From Hermatobates lingyangjiaoensis (lineage: Eukaryota; Arthropoda; Insecta; Hemiptera; Hermatobatidae), in NCBI GenBank assembly GCA_026182355.1, contig JAPFBL010001617.1:1674001-1738000 (forward strand): a stretch of 64,000 nucleotides of DNA. Direction: 5' to 3'. The notes under the pieces were generated by a model. The model did not search any database. It had not been told where the DNA came from and saw nothing but the letters and a program-made list of their open reading frames with translations. Each line of letters begins with the position of its first letter. Within the stretch, counting starts at the first letter, position 1. Position numbers and translations under genes: made by a program. Shown here piece by piece: positions 10,600-22,006 of the stretch.

Positions 10600-11070
10600 T
10601 GTTTCTTTGACGAAAAAATTTGTTTTATTCAAAAAGTCACGGACTTATCAAACCGCCCTGGTAGCATTATCCAGTACTTTGGAGAACTTCAAGAACCTTT
10701 AGAGCACCCTTTGGAAATCCCTGACTCTTAAGTGCTTTTGTCGATTGGTATGCAATGATCGATCGAACTTGGAAGTACTTCTAAAGTATTACCAAAGAGA
10801 TTCTTTGGGCATCCGACTGTTTTTAAATTTGTAATTATTGCAGGCCATCACGCCGTGTGAAACACACCTTTAACGTCCAATGATATTGCTGCTACACACA
10901 ATCTTTTGTATTCCTGAAGGAATTCTGAGACTGCTGTGACAGCATGAGTCGTACCGGACTGTGATCAAAACCCATATTGTTTTTGAGAAAGTAGATCAGT
11001 GTTGTGCAGGGAATGGGAGTTTAATCTATCTCCAAACTTTCCAACTATTGAGATCGGTCTTACTGGTCGT
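10600..11070 (-). pseudogene. R1/Jockey-like LINE reverse transcriptase, relic
   Basis: The minus strand encodes LSQKQYGF, then HAVTAVSEFLQEYKRLCVAA, then ISLDVKGVFHTA followed by WPAIITNLKTVGCPKNLFGN, and beyond a frame change ISKGCSKGS. These match in order the fingers and palm of LINE RT: the QYGFRxGxS block, the catalytic-Asp block xxxDVKGAFDxxWW, and the KGCPQGS block. Stops and frameshifts are frequent and the YADD block was not found. The LDVKGVF Asp is intact. Best fit is an R1-like element because of the WWPAI...GCP wording; the clade is provisional. Confidence 0.75.
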
Positions 11071-11249
11071 TTTTATTTTGATCGTTCCTCTAAGTCTAAC
11101 TTTTCAGGTTTTTCTGTTAAACTTATTTGGTTTTTCTAAATTTTTGGAAGCACCAAAATCCTCCCTTCTCCCTCTCTCACGGAACAACTTTAATTATAAT
11201 ACTATAATGACAGCCTCTACCATACATGCCATAATCATTTTCTTATAAG

Positions 11250-13600
11250 AATATTAATCTTATTTATGTGGTCCTTTCATTTGCAACTAGTAATAGTACG
11301 GCGTACGACTGTAGTACACTGAATGGAAGCAATCACTGAAATGGTCACTGTTTATTATGATACTAATTCAGACATTATAAGTCTACAAAACAGTGTATAT
11401 ATTCAATATAGATAATTGATTTCAATCTTTCTCCTTTGGTAATAGCAATTTATAAAATACATCTATTACTTTTAGATTTTCAGCTAAGTTTTTTAAAAGA
11501 TATTTACTTGAAGAAAAAGTAATTCTGAAATACTAAAAAAATTACTGGAAAAATAGAGCTATGTACATAAGACAGCGTGACAGCTACTGGAGGAGAGGGG
11601 TGGTTTTGCCTAGTTAAGGAATGCCATTAAGAGGCAGAGGGCAACGGCAATGGGCTCAGCAGGTCGCCGCACGCCAGGTCGATGACTTCCATCCCACCTC
11701 ACCTACACCTCCTCCCTCCATCAAAAAACTTCCCCCACCAAACACTTCACATAGTTATCACGGAATCATAACAAGAAATTAGTGCGGGCAAGTTTTAATA
11801 TGATACCTCTGGAGGAATTCTTGGCCCCAAGGCTGAGCACACATGAGTCTCTTAGAACCGACAGATAACAGCATTGTAGAATGATGATACACTAGATGAA
11901 TGAGAGAACTGGGTCAACATTTCGAATATTTTCATAATACTAAAGACAATCTAAATGCAGTCCGCTAAAACACGGAGTCACTGCTAAGTGAGTAAATGGC
12001 CAACATAATACAAATAGCCTCAAACTTCATTTATTCCTTTAAATTCTGTCAAAACTCAATCAGTTGAAACAAATGAAACCAAAAGAGGAAAAGAAAAACC
12101 TAATGTTTTGAGGCACATCCAGACAAAACGATTTTAATGAAAAGAGAAGATGTCAAAACCCATTCGGTCAAATATAATGTAGGTTTGTAATAAATATTGT
12201 ACACATTCACGTTATTCAGAAAATCTTCAATCTTTCAAATTGTCTCGTAAACCTCATATTAACATAATCAAATATTCTTGATTCAACACCAAAATAAAGT
12301 ATTTTTTAATAGTAACTCTTCTGGTAATCCTGATATATTCTAGCAAATATATTTACTTGCTATTTTAAAAAAAATATGTATTATTTAAAAAATTCCTTCT
12401 AATAAACTTCTCCTGATACAGAGACTTCATTCCTGATATTTAGAGGTCAACGATGTAAATGCCTAGTTATGAAAGTGGCTTGTTAACGAAAAATTACTGA
12501 ATGATAAATTATATTTGTCCAGTGGGTGAAGTTCCTGAGGCTATCGTATGTGATTTGATTTGTGTAACTCTTAAATGAAGTATTCAATACTTCATTTGCA
12601 TCGTTTTGTCAGTTTGCACAAATCTGTCTGTACACCACAATCACATCTCTCAAGCTTTTGCTGATTATCACTTGTTGCAGTCAATTCTGCAAACTCACTG
12701 ACTTCTAGAAAGGTTTTAACTCGGGCAATACTTTTTTTACTTTTGAAACTTAAAGCAAATGGAACACTGAAAAGTTATAAGAATGCTTATATTCGTGCTT
12801 ACTTCGTGCATATTAAATATGTTAAAATTAAAGGTTTGCCTTCTTGATATCCTAATATATCAAGTGCATCCCAGGGTTTTCCTTTTGGACCCATTATACC
12901 CCCAAACGTCAACGATATCTCCTTAATTCTTACTAAATCTTATTCTAATCATTCTGTAATTACATGAATTACTTATACTACTTACATGATTCATTTTTCT
13001 TAGATCTAAGACCAATTTGTTTAAGTATTCCAAAGAAAACCTTAAGTCCAAGTTATGGTATATCAATTTATTTCCATTCTTATTATGTAATTTCTTATGA
13101 ATAATTATTTTTTGTTGGTAACTACCCAATGCAAAATAAAATACCTCTGTAATTGAATGTAAATTTTTCTTCGGATTATTTAAGGTATATCACAATATTT
13201 CTTTGCGCAGTTCTGATGATGCTAGACAAATATAACGAAACACTGACCTAGGTGAAGTGCCTTTATATATTTGACCAACCTTCGAGAATACCTGTCTTCG
13301 GTAACTTTTCACAAACCAAAATATATCGAATCTTTGTTCAACAAAAATATAAAAGTAAAAAGTTAGTACATCAAAGATTTGGTCCAACATGGCATTAAGT
13401 AAACAAGAAATTAGTTCTGATTCAAGACCGATTCAACAACAGATTTAAGACTAACTACCTTCTAAACAAAAATATTAGAAATAAAATAGAAGCTTATATC
13501 AAACTAAACAATGTTCTACAACCTGCCCTAGAAAGACAAAAAACAGTTCACAACACCCCGGAATATTCAAACGAATAATTTGAAATAGAGTCACATATGG
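11250..13600. other. AT-rich DNA with one GC-rich island (11580-11790)
   Basis: Mostly featureless AT-rich sequence. At 11580-11790 a sharp GC-rich island contains purine-rich then pyrimidine-rich runs (GGAGGAGAGGGG; CACCTACACCTCCTCCCTCC). It has no long open frame and no match to a family I know, and could be a regulatory island or remnant exon. The remaining open frames (12923-13129, 13190-13390) are short and look random. Confidence 0.45.
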
Positions 13601-13604
13601 CCAT

Positions 13605-13680
13605 AAGTGGGGTTAGAACTCAAGACCTCACGCTCGAAAGCTGGAGTTCTTGGCACTAGGACCAGGATAGCTCCATCACC
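13605..13680 (-). repeat. Possible tRNA-derived SINE head
   Basis: The minus strand reads GATGGAGCTATCCTGGTCC, CTAGTGCCAAGA, CTCCAGCTTTCGAGCG, TGAGGTCTTGAGTTCTAACC, CC. This resembles a tRNA body, with an A-box-like CTAGTGCCAAGA and a B-box-like GAGTTCTAACC (consensus GGTTCGANTCC). It does not fold cleanly as a functional tRNA. An RNA-polymerase-III-derived SINE or tRNA pseudogene is the likely reading. Only one copy is visible here. Confidence 0.45.
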
Positions 13681-13749
13681 TACTTCCACCGATTTCTCTA
13701 ACTTCATTATCACCACACTATATATTACTAGTATATATAACTTACTTTA

Positions 13750-14060
13750 ATCTTTCAAAATAACTTCTTGACACCTCCACTAGATAATAATTACCACAAA
13801 ATGTTACAAACGTTTATATGATGAAAGTAATTCTACAATAACAACAGACATTTAGTTGGTACTTGTTACTTTGGTAATAACCGAGAGAATAGATAACAAA
13901 CCGATGGGTTGACAGAAAGGATACAGTGCCAGACCTTAAAGACAATATGACCCATGATCCTCAAAAAAATATGTAAACGGCATGCCAAGAATGCCGTTGA
14001 CTTAAGTAGAAAACGAGGGCAAACTTTAAATTATTGTCAAGGCCAAATTATGCTTTATTG
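13750..14060 (+). repeat. Dispersed repeat DR2, copy 2
   Basis: Homologous to 2380-2690 in the same orientation, with scattered substitutions and indels. It starts roughly 70 bp after the SINE-like segment. Unclassified. Confidence 0.85.
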
Positions 14061-14589
14061 ATTTTATGGGCATTCGAAAATAATCAAAACACTCAATACA
14101 ATCAGAAAAGTTCGTGAATATCATCTTTTAGAAATGAAAAATTTTTGAAACAGACCTTAAATTTTAGTGTCAAAAAATAGCACAACTACCAAGTCTCATA
14201 TAAAACATTTAGTGTAATTCCTTACTCCAGACAGTGTATGTTCCTGTTCTAGTACAAATAACTATTTCTCTTTGAAAGTGGTTTCTCTAGTTCTCTTTTT
14301 CTGACTTTTGAAATACAACTGAATATCTGTTATCTAACAAAACATACTAAAACTACTTCTTGCATGATACTGTTATCTACTTCTGAATGTATTTAACTCT
14401 TAAACATTTCAGAATACCACAGAAAATAACAAATAAATAAAGAAAGAAACGATCTGCACAAACTACTTACTATTTAGTTAAAGCACAATCAATAAACGAT
14501 TAATCACATGCTGTGAGTATTTGTGATTCTGAGAAAAAAAAATCAGTCACACTGGTAACCCTTCATACATAATATCGCTTTATAAGTTA

Positions 14590-15340
14590 AAATATTGGGG
14601 TAGTAATGGAGTGATTATGCGCCTCATAGCCTCTAGCACTCAACTTCGACTTTCAACCTTTGCGAGGCTACCCTGTTAACCTGCTATATGCAGGGACAAA
14701 CGAAAGAGGGGAAGGTGGTAAGGGGTTGGGCCTGACCGCCTTCGTTTCACAATCCCTCCAACTTCCCAAATCCTCTCCTCTTATGCCAGCCCCAATCCAA
14801 GGCGTTATGCGATCTGTACCGAGGGATGGATGATACAGGGGTTACTGTATAAGTAACGGAGCCTCAAGAGTAATAGGGGACCTCCTTGAGTAAATAGCCT
14901 TACTCCGGTATGTGGTGCTCTGTCGGAGCGGACAACATTCCACCGATAGAGCTTCAGGGAGTTTCTCATGTATGATACTAAGGAGAACAAAGTCCGAAGA
15001 TCATCCTCTGGAAGCGCAGAGGGTCCAAAAGCGCTAACTAGTGGGAACCAACCACCCACAAGTGCACCTAAGGACCCGAAGAAGGAGAAAGGAAGTAACT
15101 TTTCCCGAAGCGTAGGGAGCCTGAATGGGCTGCATTATCAATGATGAGTTTGTGCAGATTCTGAGAAACACAGTTGCACCTGCTGTCTGACTGTCAGGCA
15201 ACCATCCTGCACAGAGGTACTGTTTCGGGGCACTCAACGAAACCACAGAAAAACTTTTACTGCTGGACCCAGCAAAAGTTCTGAGCTTCTTGGAGACATT
15301 GAAGCTAACTGCTGGGGTACTTTAGCACAGAAGGGGTCAT
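14590..15340 (+). repeat. GC-rich block, possible LINE 5' region
   Basis: A 750-bp block is clearly richer in G+C than its surroundings, with abrupt edges. It contains repeated stop-rich frames. On the plus strand, 14980-15130 reads SSSGSAEGPKALTSGNQPP then TSAPKDPKKEKGSNF, a low-complexity basic segment such as LINE ORF1 proteins can begin with, followed by cysteine-rich codons (CADSEKHSCTCC). I could not tie it to a named family. A degraded LINE 5' untranslated region plus ORF1 start is my best guess; an unrelated transferred or regulatory block is the alternative. Confidence 0.4.
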
Positions 15341-15349
15341 AAAATTCAG

Positions 15350-17870
15350 ATTTTATAACTCTCTTGTTATTATATAATTTAAGTTTATTATTTCGTATTT
15401 TAACCAACGTTTCAGGCAATTATTTAACGATTCACAGTTTTTTACCGATTTTTACAGACCAAAAGAAATACACTCTGGTCAGTGTGAGAAAATACATTAG
15501 TTTACATACAAAACATACAGAAATAATTACTAAACAATCAGAGTAACTCCAACTAGACTTAAAACATTACATTATAATAATATAAGTTTGTCATTATAAG
15601 AGATGGAAATGTTTACCATATTGAAGTGAAATTCCAACTTTTCAGCACAGCAGTGCTCTCACAATTCAATTAGCTTTTTCTCATTTACACTACTCCAAGT
15701 AAAGTCAAACTTTCAACGCCATTCTAACAAACCCATTAAGAGTTAATGTAATTTAACAGAAAAAACCATTTTTCTTTACAGTGATAATAATCATAATTTT
15801 TTACTCCGCCCAAGGTACAGCAAATTGTATGAATAGCATGGAAAATGCTTGAAGGATAGTAAATTCATTACTTTGTAAATTTAAAAACAAAGAAAGAAAA
15901 AACTGGATGGTTAACAAAAGTTTAACATTTAAATGAAATTGAAACTTTTATTAGCATAGTAAACACACTGGAATTGGAATTGGCTTCTCACATAGTAGGT
16001 TTCATAAATGAACAAATAAATGTTTCTTCTGTTCTCAGAGTAGTTGGATTTGTATAACAAGATATACATATTGAATGGTATGCTTCGCAAAGTATTACTA
16101 ATATGATAGATCTCGTCTATCAGCGACTTACTAAGGTATAGATAGTAGATGTCAAAACCAAGCATACTTTGAAAAACATGTTCATGATCGAAATCTTATG
16201 CGTACGCGAGGCTTTACTAAACTTTATTTATTGAGTGTATTGTACAACGAAGAGAATGTGAGAAAGAGACTAAAGCTATTAACCTATCACCAAACTTACG
16301 GAAAGAGGAATGATACATAACACAATGAAGAAAGAATAATTTACATAAACACAAGTGTATACAAAAATTATTAACTTTCAAACTTAAGTTGTAAATTGTA
16401 ATTTAGTGTATTTAATCAATTTCATTGACTTCAAAAACAATAACTGGATTCGGATGATATCCTTAATGCAAATACAAACAGCCAGGTTTAATTGGAGAGA
16501 GACTTTTTATCTACTGTTCAATTTCTTCTAACATTTAGAGTAAATATGTCACGAAAACCGCTAGAGTTGGTATGTTTCAAAGATTTCAAAAATGATTTTT
16601 TCCCCTTTTTTTTCGGTCAATTTAAAATGTATTTGAGTTCAATTGGTCACGGATTAATTCATTAGATTTGTCAATCTGACAAATTCATCTAAATGACAAG
16701 TAAGAAAGTACTCTATTGAAACTCAGCCATACAGAATAAGGAGTTGGGAAAAGTAACCCACAATTAAAAGCTAATTAAAGTCAATAATCCAGATAGAGCA
16801 GCTTACACTTATCTAGGCTAGTAAATCTGGTTGGTTTGAGTCCCCAGTAACCCTCATCAGTTGGAACCGCCACAACACGAAAGGAGATAAATAATATAAC
16901 GGTTTAAATTTAATCGAAATCGTAAACATATGATATTTCAAAGGGAATACTGCCTTTGTAAATATAATGATTGTATAATACAAAACTTTGTTTGTATAAT
17001 AATTATAAAAATGAATTATTGTATTTCTATAAATATTTCATGAACTTATTAATTATTACAAGAGTAATATTTCACTAAACATTATAACTATTATGTTCTA
17101 TCTGGTGTAACATGAAATTTTTTTTGCAAACAGGTCCAGTCATAAGGCTTCTGATAATTCCTATCAGAAGCGTTAATCAACTGAACAGTTCAAATAATTT
17201 TGGTTAACAGAATAGAAAAATCTTAAAACTTCAAAAAATCATTATAGGCTGATTGCTCAATTACAAGGACCTTCTGATAACACGGCCATTCAATCTATTA
17301 ATTCAGCACTAATGCATAGATGTATTTGTCCAGTGGTCATTAATTGTGGATGATCTACTGGGTAATTGAACTAATCAAGGCTACGATCTGCAGATGATTA
17401 ATTTAAAGAAGAGGAAAAAATGATGGTAGTTTTTACCACCTGCTCGGCAAATTGTTGAAAGATGGGTGAAAGAGAACGATCCCTATGCTCTCTTCAAGGA
17501 AAAAAGCAAGTTTTCTATGAACGCTTCATTAAAAACACTAACTTAGAACACCTGGAGGTTTGTAAATGCATTGGAGTCTCTTTGGAAATTAAAAAATGAC
17601 ATTCTGTTATTAGTTTTCTCTCAATGCAGATAACATTACTCTAATGATCCAATAGAATTAGTAAGTTTTTCCCCTTAATTTTCCAACATTTTACATATAA
17701 AACCACCAGCTACTGTTTGTTTTATTTTATATTCACCTCTCCGTCTTGCAGGTATTCTGCAAAACTGACTGAAAAAAGTTAACAAAACTGACTTTTCAAT
17801 TTTTACAGCTATGTTGCATTTCGCTAGGAATTTACTAATTGTAGGTAGATGTTTTTCACTGAATGCCATG
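15350..17870. other. AT-rich DNA, no secure feature
   Basis: No recognisable coding or repeat feature. 17460-17600 reads RWVKENDPYALFKEKSKF on the plus strand and is slightly protein-like, but it is isolated and unmatched. Confidence 0.5.
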
Positions 17871-17871
17871 T

Positions 17872-18020
17872 TTACTTTACTATAAGAAAAGTATAGTAAT
17901 ATTCAACAAATTCACGTCCGAGATTTTGACGAACTTACATGTTTTGATATCTTCTAAGAACTTCTTTTAACGTTTCTTCGATGAAGTGTGGTGTGTATGT
18001 GGTGTGTGGTGTGTGTATGT

Positions 18021-18097
<77 letters not shown>

Positions 18098-18400
18098 GTT
18101 ACAGGACTAACTATTTGTTAAATTCACATTTTAGACAGAAATGGACCTCATGATATACATGTGCCCTATTGCTTCAAGGTAATATTTCATCATGACAAAG
18201 TCATTCTTTAGCTCAAAATATGTTTTTAGTTAACATTTCTTATCTCTTAAACTGCTAACTCTAGAGTGTAGAAACTTTGAAATTATAATGAAACTGACAA
18301 TGGCATTAACTGAAAAAAAAATCGGGATTTTTAATAACCGTGGAAGTCAGTTTTGCAATAGAATGTAAAATATTTGACTTTTAATTCATTTCGAACTTCA
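17872..18400 (-). repeat. REP-A repeat, diverged terminal part (copy F)
   Basis: It begins with the palindromic end (TTTACTATAAGAAAAGTATAG) followed by GAGATTTTGACG, as at 56932. Later landmarks of the family, such as an equivalent of CCTATTG and of ACTTTGAAATTATAATG, follow in order but are diverged. The internal GT-rich spot of the family is expanded here into the microsatellite at 18021-18098. Confidence 0.7.
18021..18098. repeat. (TG)n(AG)n compound microsatellite
   Basis: About 28 TG units (18021-18076) run directly into about 11 GA units (18077-18098). It occupies the position of the GGTG/CACC-rich tract that every other REP-A copy carries in unexpanded form. Confidence 0.97.
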
Positions 18401-18436
18401 TAGCCCGAGTTCGCATATGCAGGTTTGACAATTTCT

Positions 18437-18532
18437 GTTTGTCCATTAACATTATAATTTTACGATATTGATTTTCTTAACATATCACATGGTCTTTTTA
18501 ACATATATTCAAAGTTCTTTTATTTAACCATA
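18437..18532 (+). repeat. Inverted-repeat arm flanking the 54-bp minisatellite (left)
   Basis: TTGTCCATTAACATTATAAT ... TTTAACATATATTCAAAGTT ... TTATTTAACC is the reverse complement, with few mismatches, of 18960-19050. A third, direct copy of the right arm lies at 19303-19395. Confidence 0.85.
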
Positions 18533-18558
18533 AAACAGTTTTGTTATATTCTGGTTTG

Positions 18559-18828
18559 ACATATCCAATGACAACATATCATATGACAACAGGTTTTAAC
18601 ATTTTCTGTTTGACATATCCAATGACAACATATCATATGACAACAGGTTTTAACATTTTCTGTTTGACATATCCAATGACAACATATCATATGACAACAG
18701 GTTTTAACATTTTCTGTTTGACATATCCAATGACAACATATCATATGACAACAGGTTTTAACATTTTCTGTTTGACATATCCAATGACAACATATCATAT
18801 GACAACAGGTTTTAACATTTTCTGTTTG
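18559..18828 (+). repeat. 54-bp minisatellite, five identical units
   Basis: Unit starts at 18559, 18613, 18667, 18721 and 18775; each begins ACATATCCAATGACAACATA and ends TTTTCTGTTTG. All five appear identical. The unit length is divisible by three and has no stop in two frames, giving apparent open frames on both strands (18541-18876 plus, 18544-18840 minus); these are by-products of the repeat. The unit contains the palindromic word CATATG. It sits in the loop between two inverted arms. Confidence 0.97.
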
Positions 18829-18959
18829 ACAATTCCCCATAAAATTACACCTGAAAATATCGAGAGAATGAGCTGAATACTCCTTTATTGAAACTACATG
18901 GACGGAAATGGGCGTCGATGTATGTTATGTAAGGTATGGGCGTTATAATTCCTGTTATA

Positions 18960-19050
18960 GGGTTAAATAAAAGAACGTTGAATATATGTTAAAAAGACCA
19001 TATGATATGTAGGGAAAACCAATATCGTAAAATTATAATGTTAATGGACA
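18960..19050 (-). repeat. Inverted-repeat arm flanking the minisatellite (right)
   Basis: Complementary to 18437-18532; begins GGTTAAATAAAAGAACGTTG. With the left arm it encloses ~430 bp including the minisatellite, as a foldback or MITE-like element would. Confidence 0.85.
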
Positions 19051-19302
19051 AACATCCATATCATAATATCATACATTTTAAGATTTCAAAAAATGTTCTT
19101 TAATCCCTAAACAGCTAACTAAAGAAAAAATAGTAAATTTGTAATCTAGGAAAAAAAGTTCAAAACCTTCTGAAACGGCAATAAAGCTATAAAAAATGAA
19201 AACCCAACTTGGAATAAAGGATTATCTTCTAATCCTAATTGGATTTCTTTACATTAACTTGAAATTTTTAAAAGAAACTAGTCAATCATAATTCCTGTCA
19301 TG

Positions 19303-19395
19303 TGGTTAAATAAAAACGAACTTTGAATATATGTTAAAAAGACCATATGATATGCAAGTAAAATCAATATCGCAAAATTATAATGTTAATGAACA
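19303..19395 (-). repeat. Third copy of the foldback arm
   Basis: GGTTAAATAAAAACGAACTT ... GACCATATGATATGCAAG ... AATTATAATGTTAATG matches 18960-19050 in direct orientation, with small differences. A PLE terminal region starts about 20 bp further on. Confidence 0.8.
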
Positions 19396-19416
19396 AACAT
19401 CCATGTCATAATGATG

Positions 19417-19575
19417 CTGGCCAGGGTGACGCATTCGCTGCCTGGTTCTCCAACCGTCTCTGAACCAGTGCGCTTGGTTTCCCTCTCTTATGTCTCCTGA
19501 TGACGGTTCAAACCAAAAATTAGAGACTGTAAGTGTGTTCTTTTGATTTCTCTATGTTTCTTTGTCTATATTGAA
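19417..19575 (+). repeat. PLE terminal region, forward
   Basis: Contains CAACCGTCTCTGAACCAGTG, also found inverted at 9990-10030, followed by hammerhead-like motif HH4 and a T-rich stretch ending in (TA)n at 19577-19589. No PLE coding sequence is attached. Confidence 0.75.
19492..19527 (+). ncRNA. Hammerhead-like motif HH4 (AATT type)
   Basis: Five-base-pair stem I GTCTC/GAGAC (19492-19496, 19523-19527). Core CTGATGA (19497-19503). Extra C. Stem II GGTT/AACC with a CA loop (19505-19514). AAA where GAA is expected (19515-19517). Stem III palindrome AATT (19518-19521) and A (19522) at the cleavage-base position. The G12-to-A change would be expected to abolish catalysis, so this copy is probably dead, but the perfect stem I strongly supports the fold. 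Confidence 0.6.
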
Positions 19576-19589
19576 TTATATATATATAT

Positions 19590-20050
19590 AATTAAATGAA
19601 ACGGTCCAACGGACTTTTAAATAAAAACCAATTAAAAAAGATAGCACACAGATAGACACAGGAATAACTCACTTCTATATTTCGACCATCGTTGTCATCA
19701 GGAGGCGAAGAGTCCCGCAGGAAGGCAGAGCGGAGTCTGAACACGAACGGTAGCAGCACAACCGTTAGTCAGTACCCCCACTACAACCACCCAGCGAGAA
19801 GGGGAGGGGGGGGGAAGGAAGTGAAAAGCCAAATTAAAAAGTAAAAAACGAATAAAAACATAATAACAACATAAAAAATTAAAATATTAAAATAAAACCT
19901 TTTAAAATAATTATAATAACACTAACGGTTGAGGTTGAGTCTAGGGGAAGAACGAGCAGCAAGCAAGCATACGAGTATGTAATGCTTCCTCAGAAGCTCT
20001 TAATGTTTCTCAAACCAGCTCATCGTTCCACAAAGGGCTATGTTTGGGTA
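19590..20050 (-). repeat. PLE terminal region, inverted
   Basis: A second PLE family faces the first across the (TA)n at 19577-19589. On the minus strand an A-rich leader and a GC-rich tract (19700-19815, including a G8 run) precede hammerhead-like motif HH5. The layout matches the inverted pair at 44580-45420. Confidence 0.65.
19672..19705 (-). ncRNA. Hammerhead-like motif HH5 (ATAT type)
   Basis: Minus strand: CTGATGA (19701-19695), an 11-nt stem II region with weak pairing, GAA (19683-19681), stem III palindrome ATAT (19680-19677), A (19676), then GAAG. Stem I pairs at three of four positions with CCTC. Core and GAA are both intact. Confidence 0.5.
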
Positions 20051-20363
20051 TAATTTCAACATGATCCGCCTAACTGTGTGGCATGAATATTGTCTATATT
20101 CTTTCAGAATCAGTCATAAGACAAACATTTTATATTTTATTGCTGACCTTACTGACTTTCCGATCATTTCAAAATTCTGAATTTTTTTTCGATGAATGAT
20201 ATTGTCGTTTGCATAACAAACAATCCCAAAGTTCAACACTCTAGAACTAGTTGTTTAAGAGAAAAAGAAGTTCACATACACATTTTGGATAAAAAAGTGA
20301 CCTTCCTGAAATATAAAATTGCCAAAAAAACAATAGAACCCAGTTTTCTGTAGTGGTCTGCAA

Positions 20364-22006
20364 ATCTGGAGTGGTCTGAACTCAACTTTACTATAAGTAA
20401 ACTTAATATCAATGTTCAAGGGTATACCATATAATATATAAATGAGACATTAAGCATAAAGTAAAAATTTAAATGGGAGATGTTTATTAGTATTTCATTT
20501 CTGAGGTAGTACAGATAGTGATTGATCGACTTATCAATATATAGGTTTATTATTGCACATCCTACAGGTGATGCAAATAATCTCGTTAGTATAACTACAG
20601 CAGTAATAATATTTTTGAGAAGCCAAAGTGAAAATTTATTGATACGTGAATATTTAAGTCAAATTTTCAAATGTAAATCAGGAAAATACTCTTATTTTCT
20701 CTGAAAAACATCATAAACATCCAAGAAAAAATGTCGTTTTAAGATAATTTATAATTAAAGATATACAATAATTACATATATTAATCTTCAAACGAAAGAT
20801 TTCAATTTCGAATTACGTTTTACAATTTTGGTCTTTTATTATACTAGGAATTTTATGGCTTCTTAGTATTTATTAAAATCATGTTCCTTTCCCTTTGTCG
20901 AAAATCACATGCACTAATTTTCTCTGAGTGAGTGTTATATTTTTTCCTGCGTCTTGTAATCTGTTATAAGCTTGCTATGAATATATATTCAGAAAAGATA
21001 TATTAGTAATTAGCCAGTTTACATACTCAACTCAAACCCGTAGCCACCTATTCAACATAATTTAAATCATTTATAATTGGGAATTTATAATTTTTCAAAA
21101 TAATAAACATGAACTATTAGACTAGAATAGTCTAATTTTGTCTCAGTGGATTTACTCAAAAAATTTCTAAGTCAATGTAAACATTGTAAAAAAGTATCAA
21201 AAATTCGACAAGTATAGCAGGTGATCCCTTAGTCCAGGATAAACAAACAGTTTTTATAGATTTATTGCTCTTTGCCGTGATTGATATCACATGAATTTTT
21301 TTTCGTAAATTGCTAATTTTTTGTTCCATTTTTGGTTAAATTTTCATTATTTTTTAATGGGCCATTTAGCGTCAAAAAAACATTTTCTGAAAACAGAAAT
21401 TGTACTTTAACGCCTCTTTGGTGAATGTAATTTTGAAACAAAATATCTCATCTTATTTTCCAAATGATGGTCTATTTTAAGGTATAGTTTCATTTTGATC
21501 CATCAAACGGATGGCTTGTATCGCTCTCACAAACTGTAAGATTGAATTATAATTCAAAATTTTTACATTTTATAAAAAAAAATATTTCCCGTTGTTTTAA
21601 AATTCTGAATATATTTTTTGTTTGTTTTATTTGTAACCTCAAAGATAATGCCAAAGTTTCAAAACTCTAGGGTTATCAGTTTAGGAGAAAAAAACGTTTT
21701 CTAAAAAACGGTTTTTGGCAAAAAAAGTGACTTTTCCGTCATGCATAATTCTTCCCAAACAATAGGGATCTTCTACACTATGAGACCCATTTTTGTGTAA
21801 AATATGAACTTGATCCATCAAAGATTCTGGACCGTAGCATGGTAACAAGCAATGCTAACATACTCACCCACCCACCCCCACACACACAGACATCATCGTA
21901 AAAACTTCATAAAACTACTTTTGGGACCACAAAACATATAATTCTGTCAAAATCTCGAGATCGAATTTTTTCACGATCACTATACTTTACTTACAGTAAA
22001 GTAAAA
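20364..22006 (+). repeat. REP-A repeat, copy A (reference orientation)
   Basis: A 1.64-kb repeat with a palindromic sequence at each end: ACTTTACTATAAGTAAAC near 20390 and CTTTACTTACAGTAAAG at 21985-22001. It lacks the ~300-bp segment found in copies B and C. Near the right end is a CCCACCCACC tract (21865-21890). On the minus strand it carries the conserved word DPYCLGRIMHDGKVTF also seen in the other copies, but no long open frame. It is unidentified; a non-autonomous DNA transposon is one possibility. Confidence 0.85.

Noticed and set aside
13605..13680. Functional tRNA gene
   Set aside because: The cloverleaf does not close properly and the B box deviates from consensus.
16810..16860. 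Second SINE (GGTTTGAGTCCCC B-box-like word)
   Set aside because: No A box or tRNA-like body at the right distance.
17430..17600. Host exon
   Set aside because: A short protein-like reading without splice sites, neighbours or a family match.
18541..18876. Repeat protein genes on both strands
   Set aside because: The open frames arise because the 54-bp unit is a multiple of three and lacks stops; nothing outside the array supports coding.
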